Origin: Mycobacterium sp. IS-1742 | GTDB lineage: Bacteria > Actinomycetota > Actinomycetes > Mycobacteriales > Mycobacteriaceae | Length of the DNA stretch: 52,223 nucleotides | NCBI RefSeq assembly: GCF_001500125.1 | Contig: NZ_LQIV01000025.1 | Coordinates: forward strand, 1-52,223 | Direction of reading: 5' to 3' | Part shown: one piece after another, positions 27,739-36,631 of the stretch | How the letters are laid out: each line of letters starts with the position of its first letter | Position numbering within the stretch: the first letter of the stretch is position 1 | Position numbers and translations under genes: made by a program | Notes under the pieces: generated by a model | Told to the model about the DNA's origin: nothing | Databases searched by the model: none | What the model saw: the letters and a program-made list of their open reading frames with translations, nothing else

Positions 27739-27775
27739 CAGGGAGCCTGCCGTGGGGGTGACGGCAGGCTCCCTG
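27739..27775 (-). terminator. Hairpin terminator of the mycolyltransferase gene
   Basis: Bases 27739-27753 (CAGGGAGCCTGCCGT) pair perfectly with 27761-27775, a 15-base-pair stem with a 7-base loop. It begins 26 bases past the stop of the antigen 85-like gene on the minus strand. It is the longest perfect hairpin noticed in the window. Confidence 0.8.
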
Positions 27776-27801
27776 GTTATCGGTGGATCTATCCGCTCGG
27801 A

Positions 27802-28806
27802 TCAGACACTGCCCTGAGCGCCGAGGACCCGCTGAATGTCCGGCTTCATCTGCTGCAGCTGCTGACCCCAGTAGCCCCAGGCATGTGTGCCGTTCGACGG
27901 GAAGTTGAACACCCCGTTGGTGCCGCCCGCGGCGATGTAGTTGTCGCGGAAGGTCACGTTGGTGCGCAGCGTGAAGCCCTCGAGGAACTGGGCCGCCATG
28001 AGGTTGCCGCCGGAGGTACCGGCGTCGAGCTCCGACGGGGTTCCGGTGCCGCAGTAGATCCACACCCGGGTGTTGTTCGCGACCAGTTGGTTGATGTTGA
28101 CCATCGGGTCGTTACGCCGCCACGCCGGATCGCTGGCCGGGCCCCACATGCTCTCGGCGTTGTACTTGCCGGAGTCCTGCATGGCCAGCCCGATCAGCAT
28201 CGGCCACCAGCCCTCGGAGGGGTTGAGGAAGCCCGAGAGCGATGCCGCGTAGATGAACTTCTGCGGGTAGTAGATCGAGTAGGTGAGTGCGGTGCTGCCG
28301 GCCATCGAGATACCGACGACCGCGTTGCCGTTGGGCGACACGCCGCGGTTGGCCTCCAGCCACGCGGGCAGTTCCTGGGTCAGGAACGTCTCCCACTTGT
28401 AGGTGTAGTCCTGGCCGTTGCCGCGAGACGGCTGATACCAGTCGGTGTAGAAGCTGGACTGGCCACCCACGGGCATGACCACGGACAGGCCCGACTGGTG
28501 GTACCACTCGAACGCGGGGGTGTTGATGTCCCAGCCGTTGTAGTCGTCCTGGGCCCGCAGGCCGTCGAGCAGGTACACCGCATGCGGTCCGCCGCCCTGG
28601 AACTGGATGCGGATGTTGCGGTTCATGGATTGGGAGAACACGTCGAGGTACTCGACCGGCAGACCCGGCCTCGAGAAGGCACCTGCGGTCGCCGAACCCC
28701 CGGCGAAGCCGATCAGACCCGGAAGCGTGATCGCGGCGACCGCGACCACCGCCATCCGCCTCCACGTCCGCCTCGCTGTATCGCGGAACTTTCCGACGAA
28801 TCTCAT
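27802..28806 (-). CDS. fbpC: Antigen 85C-like secreted mycolyltransferase
   Basis: The 334-residue precursor has a signal peptide ending at ATAGA, with mature FSRPGLPVEYLDV starting at residue 44. The catalytic Ser lies in GISMAG at residue 167, that is mature Ser124 as in Ag85C, and the His in NGTHAWGYW. The single mature Cys in VWIYCG corresponds to mature Cys209, and the disulfide loop of Ag85A/B is replaced by YQPSRGNGQDYTYKW, both Ag85C traits. The enzyme transfers mycolates between trehalose monomycolates and to arabinogalactan outside the cytoplasmic membrane. A serine hydrolase GISMAG variant replaces the usual GLSM. The closest subtype is inferred; a further paralogue of the A/B/C set cannot be excluded. 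Confidence 0.92.
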   Translation of the reverse strand: MRFVGKFRDTARRTWRRMAVVAVAAITLPGLIGFAGGSATAGAFSRPGLPVEYLDVFSQSMNRNIRIQFQGGGPHAVYLLDGLRAQDDYNGWDINTPAFEWYHQSGLSVVMPVGGQSSFYTDWYQPSRGNGQDYTYKWETFLTQELPAWLEANRGVSPNGNAVVGISMAGSTALTYSIYYPQKFIYAASLSGFLNPSEGWWPMLIGLAMQDSGKYNAESMWGPASDPAWRRNDPMVNINQLVANNTRVWIYCGTGTPSELDAGTSGGNLMAAQFLEGFTLRTNVTFRDNYIAAGGTNGVFNFPSNGTHAWGYWGQQLQQMKPDIQRVLGAQGSV

Positions 28807-28997
28807 AACGGCAACCCACCCACCTTTCTTCGCATGCCACAAGCAGTGCCGTCGCTTATCGAGACTCATGAAACACGTGCCACATCTGTCACACGCGTAC
28901 CAACACGGTGGCGCGTGATCGCGGTTGGCTAACGATTCCGACTCGGCCCGTTACGAATCCGCGCATGGTGTCGCCACGGACGGGTATCACCCGGATC

Positions 28998-29432
28998 GTG
29001 ACCGAGAACTCCGCCGATCCGCACGATCTGCAGCGCTTCGTCGACGCCCAGGATCCGGTGTACGACACCGTGATCGGAGAATTGCGCGCCGGACGCAAAC
29101 GCTCGCACTGGATCTGGTTCATCTTCCCGCAGCTGAAGGGGCTGGGCCGCAGTCCGACCGCACAGTATTTCGGCATCGCCTCGCGCGAGGAGGCCGTCGC
29201 CTATCTCGAACACGAGGTGTTGGGGCCGCGGTTACGCGAGTGCACGCGACTGGTGCTCGCCATCGAGGGCCGGTCGGCCGGCGAGGTCTTCGGTTCGCCC
29301 GACGACCTCAAGCTGCGGTCGTCGATGACGCTGTTCGCCCGGTGCAGCGACGACAATGCCGACTTCGTCGCGGTGCTCGACAGGTTCTACGGCGGTGAGC
29401 CGGACCCGGCGACGGTCTCGCGGCTGTCCTGA
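28998..29432 (+). CDS. DUF1810 family protein
   Basis: The 144-residue protein has the DUF1810 order: HDLQRFVDAQDPVYDTVIGELRAGRKRSHWIWFIFPQ split across its first third, then LGRSPTAQYFGIASREEAVAYL, VLGPRLRECTRLVLAI and IFG/VFGSPDDLKLRSSMTLF-type segments. Members are small cytoplasmic proteins resembling Rv-type calpastatin-like annotations; biochemical function is unknown. GTG at 28998 gives the usual family length; ATG at 28965 is possible. The gene is divergent from fbpC and convergent with the GH13 gene. Confidence 0.82.
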   Translation: MTENSADPHDLQRFVDAQDPVYDTVIGELRAGRKRSHWIWFIFPQLKGLGRSPTAQYFGIASREEAVAYLEHEVLGPRLRECTRLVLAIEGRSAGEVFGSPDDLKLRSSMTLFARCSDDNADFVAVLDRFYGGEPDPATVSRLS

Positions 29433-29434
29433 GC

Positions 29435-30733
29435 TCAGGTGGGCGCGACGACGACCCAGCCGTGCGGGGGCACGGTCACGTGGTCGACTTCCTCGGCGGG
29501 CGGCGCGCCGGAGCCGGCCACCACCCGGCCCCGGTGAAGCGCGGTGCCGCTGAGCGAGACGCTCAGCGGTGCGTCGTCGACGTTCAGCGCCACCAGCAGG
29601 ACGCCGTCGCCTGCGCGAGTCTCGTAGACATAGTGCCGGTTCGTCAACTGCACCGTGGACGTCGTCGCCCGGTGCAGCCACGCATGCCTGCGGCGAATCC
29701 CGATCAGGTACTTGTGCAGCCGGAAGATGTCGTTGTCTTCGGTTGGCGAGGAGAATTCGGGACGTACCGCATCGTCGCCGCCCCTGCGGTCCTCCTTGAC
29801 ACCGCGGTGGCCCAGTTCGTCACCGGCGTAGACGCTGGGCACCCCGCCGATCGTGAACAGGAGCACCAGCGCGTGTTCGAGGTGACGGGAATCCGTCATC
29901 CGGCTCGCGATCCGCGTGACGTCGTGGTTGCCGACGAACGTCAACGGCACGAACGAGGCGAGGAACTCGCTGTGGCGCTTCAGCGCGTGGTCGAGTTCGT
30001 GGAAGTTGCCGTCGTTGAGGCTGCTCCACACCGCCTTCCACAGTTCGTACTGGGTGACCGAGTCGAACCCGGCGGCCACCCGGGCGGCGTAGTCGCCGTG
30101 GATCACCTCGCCGACGAACCACGCATCGGGATGGCGTTCCCGGACGCGCGGCAACACCTGGGACCAGAATCGGTCGGGAACGGCGTACGCGGCATCGAGT
30201 CGCCAGCCGTCGGCGCCACGGTTCAGCCAGTGCGACATCACCTCGACGGTGTAGTCGACGACGGCCGGGTCGCGATGGTTGAGCGCGATCAGCTCACCGT
30301 GCCCCTCGAAGGTCGCGAAACCGTTGCGGCCCTGACGGAACCACGACGAGGCGGGGTGGTCCGGGCCGCCGTCGAGCGCCTCGCGATAGCGGGGGAAGTC
30401 GGTGCCGACATGGTTGAACACCCCGTCCAGCAGGACCCGCAGACCGCGGCGATGCGCCTGTTCGATGAGGTGGTCGAAGTCACCGTCGTCACCGAGCCGC
30501 GGATCGATCGCATAGTGGTCGGTGGTGTCGTATCCGTGTGTGCGCGAAGCGAAGACCGGACCGAGCGCGAGGCCGGAGGCGCCGAGTGCGATGGCGTGGT
30601 CGAGCCAGTCCACGATGCGCCGCAGCCGGTGCTCGTCACGGCCCGGAGAAGGGTCGGCGGGGAAGGCGCCGACGAACCCCAGCGGGTACACCTGCCACCA
30701 GATGACGTGTTCGACCCACGCGGGTTCTGTCAC
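29435..30733 (-). CDS. GH13 alpha-amylase-family glycoside hydrolase
   Basis: The 432-residue protein is a compact GH13 enzyme. Region I-type DGVFNHVG, catalytic nucleophile Asp in DGWRLDAAYA, acid/base Glu in WFVGEVIHG and the third acid in TFVGNHDVTR are all present, with a small beta-sandwich C-terminus. No signal peptide is visible, so it is cytoplasmic and probably acts on malto-oligosaccharides, trehalose-derived glucans or glucosides. GTG at 30733 has GGGAGAAG upstream and overlaps the deaminase stop (GTGA), forming a two-gene unit. The order VYPLGFVGAFP near the start is typical of short cytosolic amylases in actinobacteria. Confidence 0.88.
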   Translation of the reverse strand: MTEPAWVEHVIWWQVYPLGFVGAFPADPSPGRDEHRLRRIVDWLDHAIALGASGLALGPVFASRTHGYDTTDHYAIDPRLGDDGDFDHLIEQAHRRGLRVLLDGVFNHVGTDFPRYREALDGGPDHPASSWFRQGRNGFATFEGHGELIALNHRDPAVVDYTVEVMSHWLNRGADGWRLDAAYAVPDRFWSQVLPRVRERHPDAWFVGEVIHGDYAARVAAGFDSVTQYELWKAVWSSLNDGNFHELDHALKRHSEFLASFVPLTFVGNHDVTRIASRMTDSRHLEHALVLLFTIGGVPSVYAGDELGHRGVKEDRRGGDDAVRPEFSSPTEDNDIFRLHKYLIGIRRRHAWLHRATTSTVQLTNRHYVYETRAGDGVLLVALNVDDAPLSVSLSGTALHRGRVVAGSGAPPAEEVDHVTVPPHGWVVVAPT

Positions 30734-31209
30734 GATCCGAACTTCTCCCGATAGAGGGCCTGCATGGCATCCGCCAGTTCCGGCGCCGGTCCGTCCACCG
30801 GCACATCGGGTGCGACGGTGTTGATGGGCAGCGTCGCCACCGGCGGGGCGGGGGCGCCCCATTCGGCCAGCCACCGGCTCAGCTGTGCCGACGAGGTGGC
30901 GTAGACGATGCGGCCGAGGCCCACCCAGGCGTGCGCGGCCGCGCACATCGGGCAGTGTTCGCCCGAGGTGTAGACGGTCGCAGCGGCGCGTTCGGCCGGG
31001 TCGAGGTGCTCCGCCGCCCACCTGGCGATGGCGAATTCGGGGTGACGGGTGTGGTCGCCGCCGCTGACCCGGTTGTGGTCGGCGAAGCGGACCCGGCCCG
31101 CGGCGTCGACGAGGACGGAACCGAACGGTTCGTCGCCGGCGTCGAGCGCCTCGCGCGCGAGGTCCACGCAGCGGCGGAGGTGTTCGAGGTCCGCGTCACT
31201 GATGGCCAC
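30730..31209 (-). CDS. Nucleoside/guanine deaminase-family zinc enzyme
   Basis: The 159-residue protein belongs to the cytidine/guanine deaminase superfamily, with zinc ligands in HPE (His56, with Glu58 as proton shuttle) and HCPMC (Cys86 and Cys89). The usual HAE and PC-x2-C are slightly altered here. DEPFGSVLVDAAGRV near the N-terminus is typical of guanine and tRNA adenosine deaminase relatives. It likely deaminates a purine or related nucleobase in the cytosol. It is translationally coupled to the downstream GH13 gene, an unusual pairing without an obvious shared pathway. Confidence 0.82.
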   Translation of the reverse strand: MAISDADLEHLRRCVDLAREALDAGDEPFGSVLVDAAGRVRFADHNRVSGGDHTRHPEFAIARWAAEHLDPAERAAATVYTSGEHCPMCAAAHAWVGLGRIVYATSSAQLSRWLAEWGAPAPPVATLPINTVAPDVPVDGPAPELADAMQALYREKFGS

Positions 31210-31239
31210 GTGCCGGAGTCTACGCAGCGCACCCTTCGG

Positions 31240-32931
31240 TCAGTCCGGACAGCAGGCGTCGACCACGTCGAGGCGGCAGGCGCACGACGCCGCGATCGGC
31301 ACGTCGGCGCGGGCCCGGGCCAGGCCGAGCTGCTGACCGATGATGGCCGCCTCCGCCGTGCGGCCGAGCCGCTGCAGGCATTCGTGATAGCCGTGCAGGC
31401 TCCACACGTTTCCCGGATGCTGCGACGAGCGGCTCAGCTGCGGGTCGAGGCCGAGGTCGGCGGCGTACACGGCGGCGGCGTCGGCGACCCGGCCCTGTTC
31501 GAGCAGCAGCGCCCCGTAGGCGTGCCGGGTCGGCTGCATCCACCCCCACGGCTCGTCGTAGGGCAACGAGTCGTCCAGGGCGACGGCTCGCCGCAGGTGG
31601 GTGAATGCCTCGTCGTATTGCCCTGCTCGGTAGGCGATTTCACCGTCGAGCATGGCTTCGGCGACGGCCAGGATGTCGCGACTGGTGTTGTTGAACAGGT
31701 AGCGGGACTCGGGGATGCGGGAGTACGCGGCGGCGAAGGCCTCCCGTTCCGCCCGGGCCTGGTCGAGGTGGCCCTTCGCGGCGTGCGCGACGCCGCGCCC
31801 GTAGTGGATGGTCGCGGTGGTCGTGCAGTAGAGCGTCTGGTCGTCGGGCAACGGTTCGGCGATCAGGTCGTCCCAGCGCCCGAACCGGACGAGGACGTGC
31901 ACCCGCAGCGGGACGAACGCCTCCAGCCAGTCGGCCATCGGCGGCGATTCGATCGCGAGTAGTTCCGGCGTCAGTTGGCCTGCCAGTTCCTCCGCCGCAG
32001 CCAGGGCGACCTTCGAGGAACCCTCGAACATCGCCGAATACACCACGAAATGCAGATCGTGCGCCCGGTAGAGGGAGTAGAAGTTCAGCGGACCCGCCCG
32101 CTCGACGAACCGGCGGTCCGCGTCGACGGCGGCGAGATTGGCGGCCACCGAGTCCCGATAGTTCCCGCAGAGGACGTCGATGTGGCTGGGCATGTGCTGC
32201 AGATGGCCGGCGTCGGGCACCAGACCCCGCAGCAGGTCGGCGGCGGGCAGCGCCTCCTCCGGCGCCGCCGACATCTCCATGGTGTGCAGGTAGAGGTGCA
32301 GCACGCCCGGATGGCGGCGGCCGGCGTCGGTCGCCAGCGCGGCGTCGAGCAGCGCCTTGGCCTCCAGGACCCGCGACCCCGGTGCCGGTTCGCCGGTCCT
32401 GGTGTCCCACAGCGCCCAGGCCGTGATGTTGACCAGCGCGTCGGCGGCCAGCGCCTGGACGTCGACGTCGTCGGGATAGGCGGCCGCGAGTTCGACCATG
32501 GCGTCGGCGTAGGCCGGGTGCCCGCCCTGCAGCGCCTCGGCCGCGCCGGGGTCGTCGACGGGGAACCGGGCCTGCAGCGCGTCGATCAGGCCGCGTTCGA
32601 CGGCCGAGGCGCGGCCGTGTTCGGCCAGGCGCAGTTCCATCCGGGCCCGGGCGAGCGACGCGCCCATGTCGACCGGGTCGAACGCCTCCCAGGGCTTGTT
32701 GTAGTTCGGGCCGACGGAATAGGCGATGCCCCACCGCGCGACGGCCAGATCCGGGTCGAGCTCCAGCGCCCGCTCGAAACAGCGGACCGCCTCCTCGTGA
32801 TTGAACGCATAGGCCCAGACCAGGCCGCGGTCGAACCACGTCTGCGCCTGCGGTGACGGCGTGTCCACCGCCCGGTGGTGGGAGCCGAGGTCGTAGTACG
32901 GCTCGGCGTCACGGCCGAGCGAAACCGTCAT
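31240..32931 (-). CDS. Tetratricopeptide-repeat protein with a Cys-rich tail
   Basis: The 563-residue protein starts with a TPR-like repeat (AQTWFDRGLVWAYAFNHEEA, CFERALELDPDLAVARWG) and contains further helical repeats near the C-terminus (YRAGQYDEAFTHLRRAVALDD, LLEQGRVADAAAVYAADLGLDP). A central histidine-rich segment (LHLYLHTMEM, then HLQHMPSHIDV) is conserved-looking and could bind metal. It ends with a clustered-Cys tail (SCACRLDVVDACCPD). No signal peptide. It overlaps the upstream membrane-protein gene by 23 bases. I know similar proteins only as uncharacterised TPR proteins; function not assigned. Confidence 0.78.
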   Translation of the reverse strand: MTVSLGRDAEPYYDLGSHHRAVDTPSPQAQTWFDRGLVWAYAFNHEEAVRCFERALELDPDLAVARWGIAYSVGPNYNKPWEAFDPVDMGASLARARMELRLAEHGRASAVERGLIDALQARFPVDDPGAAEALQGGHPAYADAMVELAAAYPDDVDVQALAADALVNITAWALWDTRTGEPAPGSRVLEAKALLDAALATDAGRRHPGVLHLYLHTMEMSAAPEEALPAADLLRGLVPDAGHLQHMPSHIDVLCGNYRDSVAANLAAVDADRRFVERAGPLNFYSLYRAHDLHFVVYSAMFEGSSKVALAAAEELAGQLTPELLAIESPPMADWLEAFVPLRVHVLVRFGRWDDLIAEPLPDDQTLYCTTTATIHYGRGVAHAAKGHLDQARAEREAFAAAYSRIPESRYLFNNTSRDILAVAEAMLDGEIAYRAGQYDEAFTHLRRAVALDDSLPYDEPWGWMQPTRHAYGALLLEQGRVADAAAVYAADLGLDPQLSRSSQHPGNVWSLHGYHECLQRLGRTAEAAIIGQQLGLARARADVPIAASCACRLDVVDACCPD

Positions 32932-33922
32932 GGCGAGAACGATAATGGAGCGACACCGCAGTGGCGAGTGCCGCGAGCACCGCACCCGCCGCGGCCCACG
33001 CGCCCAAAGTCACCACGGCGGTCGTCGCCCCGTTGCCGCCGAAGTACTGCAGGCTGCGCAACAGGTCGACGCCCGATCCCTGCGGGACGATGTGGGTGAA
33101 CGTGCGGTAGAAGCCGGACAGCAGCGGCCGCCCGACGGGGCCCGCCGCCGCCGCGTTGCCCACGATCACCAGGAACAGGGTCAGTGTCAGCGACGCGACG
33201 GTGCCGAACGCCGCTGCCACACCGGTGATCGCGCCGCCGACCGCCATCGCGTACAGCCACAGCGCACCGAACAGCTGCGCCGGGTGGCCGGTGAGCGCGC
33301 CGAGTCCGCCGTCGACGTATGCGGTCACCGCGGCGGCCAGCAGGGCAGAACAACCGGCAAGGCTCAGGGTGCGCAGAGCGAGCGTGCGCGGAGTGCGCGC
33401 GGCGCCCATGACGCGGCTCAAGATCGTGGCGCCGACCGAGGCGCCGATGGACAGGAAGATCACGGCGTAGAACTCGACGGTGCCCGAGGGGTCCGCCGCC
33501 GTCGTGGGGGCGACGTCCTCGACGACCGGGGTCAGCCCGGCCTCGGTGGCGATCGCGCGGCCGACGGACTCCGCGGCCGCCGCCACGCTGCGTCCGCCGC
33601 CGCCGGCCACGTAGACGGTGAGGTCGTGGTCGGCGCCGACGGCGAAGCCGGCATCGGCGTGGCGCTGATAGACCAGGTCGCGCGCGTTCGCGGCGTCGGA
33701 GGCCTCGGTGACCGCGAGCTCCTGCTGTCCCCGGACCGCCTCGAGAACCTGCGGGGGAGCGGAGACCGCGACGTCGAGGTGGCGCAGCGACGGGTTGGCG
33801 AAGGCGCCGGAGTAGCTGGCGATCATCGCGACGACGAAGAGGGTGAGCGCCACCAGCGCGGCTGCGGTGGTGGCCACCCGAGAGCGCACATCGGAGGTGG
33901 ACTGTGCAGTGTGTTTTGCCAT
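32909..33922 (-). CDS. YhgE/Pip-like (ABC-2 type) membrane protein
   Basis: The 337-residue protein has one N-terminal membrane segment (about residues 17-38), an extracytoplasmic domain of about 110 residues (SLRHLDVAVSAPPQVLEAVRGQ, FAVGADHDLTVYVAGGGG) and about five C-terminal membrane segments starting near residue 150. This 1+5 layout with a DVAVV-like domain is typical of YhgE/Pip and ABC-2 permease-like exporters involved in efflux or envelope export. A TetR regulator lies 20 bases upstream on the same strand, so this is probably its target, as in many drug-efflux loci. Substrate unknown. Confidence 0.78.
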   Translation of the reverse strand: MAKHTAQSTSDVRSRVATTAAALVALTLFVVAMIASYSGAFANPSLRHLDVAVSAPPQVLEAVRGQQELAVTEASDAANARDLVYQRHADAGFAVGADHDLTVYVAGGGGRSVAAAAESVGRAIATEAGLTPVVEDVAPTTAADPSGTVEFYAVIFLSIGASVGATILSRVMGAARTPRTLALRTLSLAGCSALLAAAVTAYVDGGLGALTGHPAQLFGALWLYAMAVGGAITGVAAAFGTVASLTLTLFLVIVGNAAAAGPVGRPLLSGFYRTFTHIVPQGSGVDLLRSLQYFGGNGATTAVVTLGAWAAAGAVLAALATAVSLHYRSRHDGFARP

Positions 33923-33942
33923 GGGAGAGAGTACCTTTCGGG

Positions 33943-34503
33943 TCAGATCCGGAGAAGCGCGTAGACGGTGTCGAGCGCGGCGGTCACCCTGGTGCGCAGT
34001 TCATCGCTGTCCGGGTCCTCCATCCAGGACCGCAGCACTTCCAGGAATCCGCCGACGAGGAACCGGCTGACCGGTTCCGGTGACAGGGCGGCGACCGGTC
34101 CGAGCGACGGCACGGCGTCCTCGGCGATGCCCGTGCACGCGGGCAGCAGCTCGGCGCGGAACGCCGACACCACCCGCTGGGCGACCGCGCTGCCCACGAC
34201 GTTGCGGTACATCGCGTGATGGTCGGCGGCGAAGTCGAACAACCGCAGGATGCGGGTGCGGGCGTCGCCGTCGAGATCGCCGGCAACGGCAGCGAACGCG
34301 GCGGTGAAGGCGGTGGCGACCGCATCGTCGCGATCGCCGAAGTGTTGGTAGAACGCCTGCCGGCTGACGCCGGCACAGGCGACGAGGTCGGCGACGGTCA
34401 GATCGTCGACCGGTCGTGTCGTGACGAGGGTCAGCGCGGCCTCGCGGATGCGGGCCCGGACGCGTTCCGCGCGTGGATCCGCACTGTGTGTCCGTGCCGC
34501 CAT
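33943..34503 (-). CDS. TetR-family transcriptional regulator
   Basis: The 186-residue protein has a TetR helix-turn-helix at about residues 33-56 (DDLTVADLVACAGVSRQAFYQHFGDRDD) and an all-helical ligand domain. The ATG at 34503 is preferred over an in-frame ATG at 34533 because a 24-base inverted repeat lies at 34522-34545 and a TACGCT -10-like hexamer sits about 7 bases before 34503. That spacing suggests a leaderless transcript, common in mycobacteria. It most likely represses itself and the downstream YhgE-like gene. Confidence 0.88.
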   Translation of the reverse strand: MAARTHSADPRAERVRARIREAALTLVTTRPVDDLTVADLVACAGVSRQAFYQHFGDRDDAVATAFTAAFAAVAGDLDGDARTRILRLFDFAADHHAMYRNVVGSAVAQRVVSAFRAELLPACTGIAEDAVPSLGPVAALSPEPVSRFLVGGFLEVLRSWMEDPDSDELRTRVTAALDTVYALLRI

Positions 34504-34521
34504 GTCGAGAAGCGTAAACAA

Positions 34522-34545
34522 CTTCGTAGACAAGTGTCCACGAAG
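34522..34545. promoter_or_regulatory. Inverted-repeat operator and promoter of the TetR gene
   Basis: CTTCGTAGACA (34522-34532) and TGTCCACGAAG (34535-34545) are inverted repeats with a single mismatch around AG. On the minus strand TGGACA (34540-34535) and TACGCT (34516-34511) can act as -35 and -10 elements 18 bases apart, so the operator covers the -35 element. This is the expected place for TetR autorepression. Confidence 0.68.
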
Positions 34546-34645
34546 CGGCGTGTGGTTTCGCGCACGGCGCGGCCCGGGCTGTGACCGCGGCGTGTCGCGG
34601 CGAACACCGCCGATCGCAGCGGGCCCGGCCGATTACGGTGACGAC

Positions 34646-35032
34646 ATGATCCGGTGTGTGCGGCTGTGGACGGGGGCGGACGACGCGTCGCACTTCGAGA
34701 TCGGGCGCCTCGACATGCGGCCCGGCCGCAACGACGACCTCGTCTCGGCGGTGATGCCGTCCACCCACGTCACCGTCGAGGAGACGGCGGCCGGGCGATC
34801 GCTCGCGTGGCACACCGCACCCGTACGCCAACTCGTGGTGACCCTGGCGGGTTCGCTGGTGTTCTCCACCCGCGACGGCGAGGAGTTCGAACTCGGACCG
34901 GGCGACGTGCTGCTGGCGGAGGACACTGCGGGGTCGGGACACAAATGGCGGTTGGAGGGCACCGATCCGTGGCGGCGGATGTACGTGGTGCTCGCCGACG
35001 ACGTCGAGGTGGCCTTCGTCGCGGCGGCCTAG
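34646..35032 (+). CDS. Cupin-domain protein
   Basis: The 128-residue protein is a single cupin barrel: VRQLVVTLAGSLVFSTRDGEEFELGPGDVLLAEDTAGSGHKW contains the conserved G-rich strand, the GPGD turn and the second-motif His. The first-motif histidines are mostly replaced (only WHTAPVRQ is present), so metal binding is uncertain. It is divergent from the TetR gene and its stop overlaps the convergent permease by 4 bases. The role is unknown; small sensors and non-catalytic binding proteins share this fold. Confidence 0.72.
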   Translation: MIRCVRLWTGADDASHFEIGRLDMRPGRNDDLVSAVMPSTHVTVEETAAGRSLAWHTAPVRQLVVTLAGSLVFSTRDGEEFELGPGDVLLAEDTAGSGHKWRLEGTDPWRRMYVVLADDVEVAFVAAA

Positions 35033-36621
35033 TGGCCCGCCACGACTTCGCTCTCGTCGACGACCACCGGATCCTTTGCGCCCGGAAGTAAAGAGCAAGC
35101 GGCGCAGACGATTGCGAAGAAGACGTAGCCGAGCGCGACCTGCGGGCTGGCCGCCCAGGCGACCTGCGGTGCGTGGATCAGCCCGATGAACGACAGCACG
35201 GCGCCGACCATGGCCGCGATCGCGGCGTAGTGGAACCTCTTGTCCAGGATGAAGGTCACCATGGCGCCCAGGATCAGTCCGACCAGCACCGCGCCCTCTC
35301 CGAGCACTTTGAGCCCCTCGTAGACCACGCCCGCACCGTTGAGCGCGTCCATCCCGACTTCGGGCGCCGACGTCCCGGCGGCGTTGAGCGCGTTGTCGAT
35401 CAGGCCGTGTGCCCACTGTGCGAGGTTGGGCAGCAGTGCCGCGACCACGGCCACCGCATGCAGCCGCGGGACCGCCTGGAACGCCTGGGCGCCGATCAGC
35501 AGACCGATGTACAGCAGGATCGGCACAATGGCGGGCACCGGCAGCAGCGCGTCGAGCACTCCGAAAAGTCCGATGAAACAGAGGATCCCGATCACGATGC
35601 CGCTGGCCAGCGAATAGCCGGCCCGGCCGCCGGCGTCTTTCCAGCCGGGATGGCCGATGTACACCGCGGGCGGAAACGGTGAGCCGAACGCCGAGCCGAT
35701 CACCGCACCCGCGCCGTCGGCGAGCAGCACGCTGCGCAGGTTGAAGTCGTCACCGGCGGCGGCCGCGCTCTCGACGTTGCTCATCGCCTCGGTGAAGTTG
35801 TAGACGCCCAGCGGGATGGCCGTGCCGAGCAACGGCGCCAGATCGGCGAGGCCGGCCCAGAGCAGATCGAGCCGTAGATCCGGGATACCGATCGCGATGT
35901 CGGAGACCGCCTGCCCGACGTCGGGGGCCGACATGTAGCCGCCGGCCCATCCGATCGCGGTACCGACGAACAGGGCCACCAGTCCCACCGGGATGTTGCC
36001 CGGCACCTTCACGTTGGTGAAGAACCCGATCAGGATGATCGCGAGGACCGGCAGACCGATCCACGCCGCTTCCCACATCTGCGCGGCGGGACGCATCGAG
36101 ATGAAGGTGATGGAGATACCCGCCAGCGTGCCGAGCATCGCGGCCCGCGGCGTGAGCTTGCGAATGTGCGGTCCGACGAAGGCGCCGATCATCACGATGA
36201 CGCCGATCAGAAATGCCCACGCCAGACCGGCCTGCCACGCTTGAATCGGGTCGTCCGTGTTCAGGTACACCGGCAGCATGACCACGAACACCACGATGAA
36301 CATGTGGGGGACACTCGGACCGTAGGGCAGCGCGGTCACGTCGTCGCGGCGCTCGCGGCGGGCGAGCCGTCGCGCGAGGAACGTGTAGTAGAGATTGCCC
36401 AGGATCAGCGCGACGCCGAGTGCGGGTAGCACGGTGCCGAGCACGTCACCGGCAGGCACTGAGATCACCCCGATCATCAGCCCGGTCAGGGTGAGCACGT
36501 TGACCAGGATGTTGAAACCCAGGCCGAAGAAGGCGTTGAGGTCGCCGCGGGTCCACCACGGCACCGGCATCCCTGGTACGGGTGCCGGTTCGGCGGCCGG
36601 GTCGGTCACGTCGGCGCTCAT
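35029..36621 (-). CDS. NCS2-like permease of the biuret/allophanate operon
   Basis: The 530-residue membrane protein has about 12 to 14 hydrophobic segments and resembles the xanthine/uracil/AzgA permease superfamily: TGLMIGVISVP, VTALPYGPSVPHMF, ADGAGAVIGSAFGSPFPPAVYIGHPGWKDAGGRAGYS and LIGAQAFQAVPR. It lies 10 bases downstream of the cysteine hydrolase with AGGAG before its ATG, forming an operon with it and the amidase. Import of a nitrogen-rich small molecule such as biuret, allantoin-type ureide or uracil is the reasonable role. The specificity cannot be read from the sequence. Confidence 0.82.
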   Translation of the reverse strand: MSADVTDPAAEPAPVPGMPVPWWTRGDLNAFFGLGFNILVNVLTLTGLMIGVISVPAGDVLGTVLPALGVALILGNLYYTFLARRLARRERRDDVTALPYGPSVPHMFIVVFVVMLPVYLNTDDPIQAWQAGLAWAFLIGVIVMIGAFVGPHIRKLTPRAAMLGTLAGISITFISMRPAAQMWEAAWIGLPVLAIILIGFFTNVKVPGNIPVGLVALFVGTAIGWAGGYMSAPDVGQAVSDIAIGIPDLRLDLLWAGLADLAPLLGTAIPLGVYNFTEAMSNVESAAAAGDDFNLRSVLLADGAGAVIGSAFGSPFPPAVYIGHPGWKDAGGRAGYSLASGIVIGILCFIGLFGVLDALLPVPAIVPILLYIGLLIGAQAFQAVPRLHAVAVVAALLPNLAQWAHGLIDNALNAAGTSAPEVGMDALNGAGVVYEGLKVLGEGAVLVGLILGAMVTFILDKRFHYAAIAAMVGAVLSFIGLIHAPQVAWAASPQVALGYVFFAIVCAACSLLPGAKDPVVVDESEVVAGH

Positions 36622-36631
36622 CGGGTTCTCC

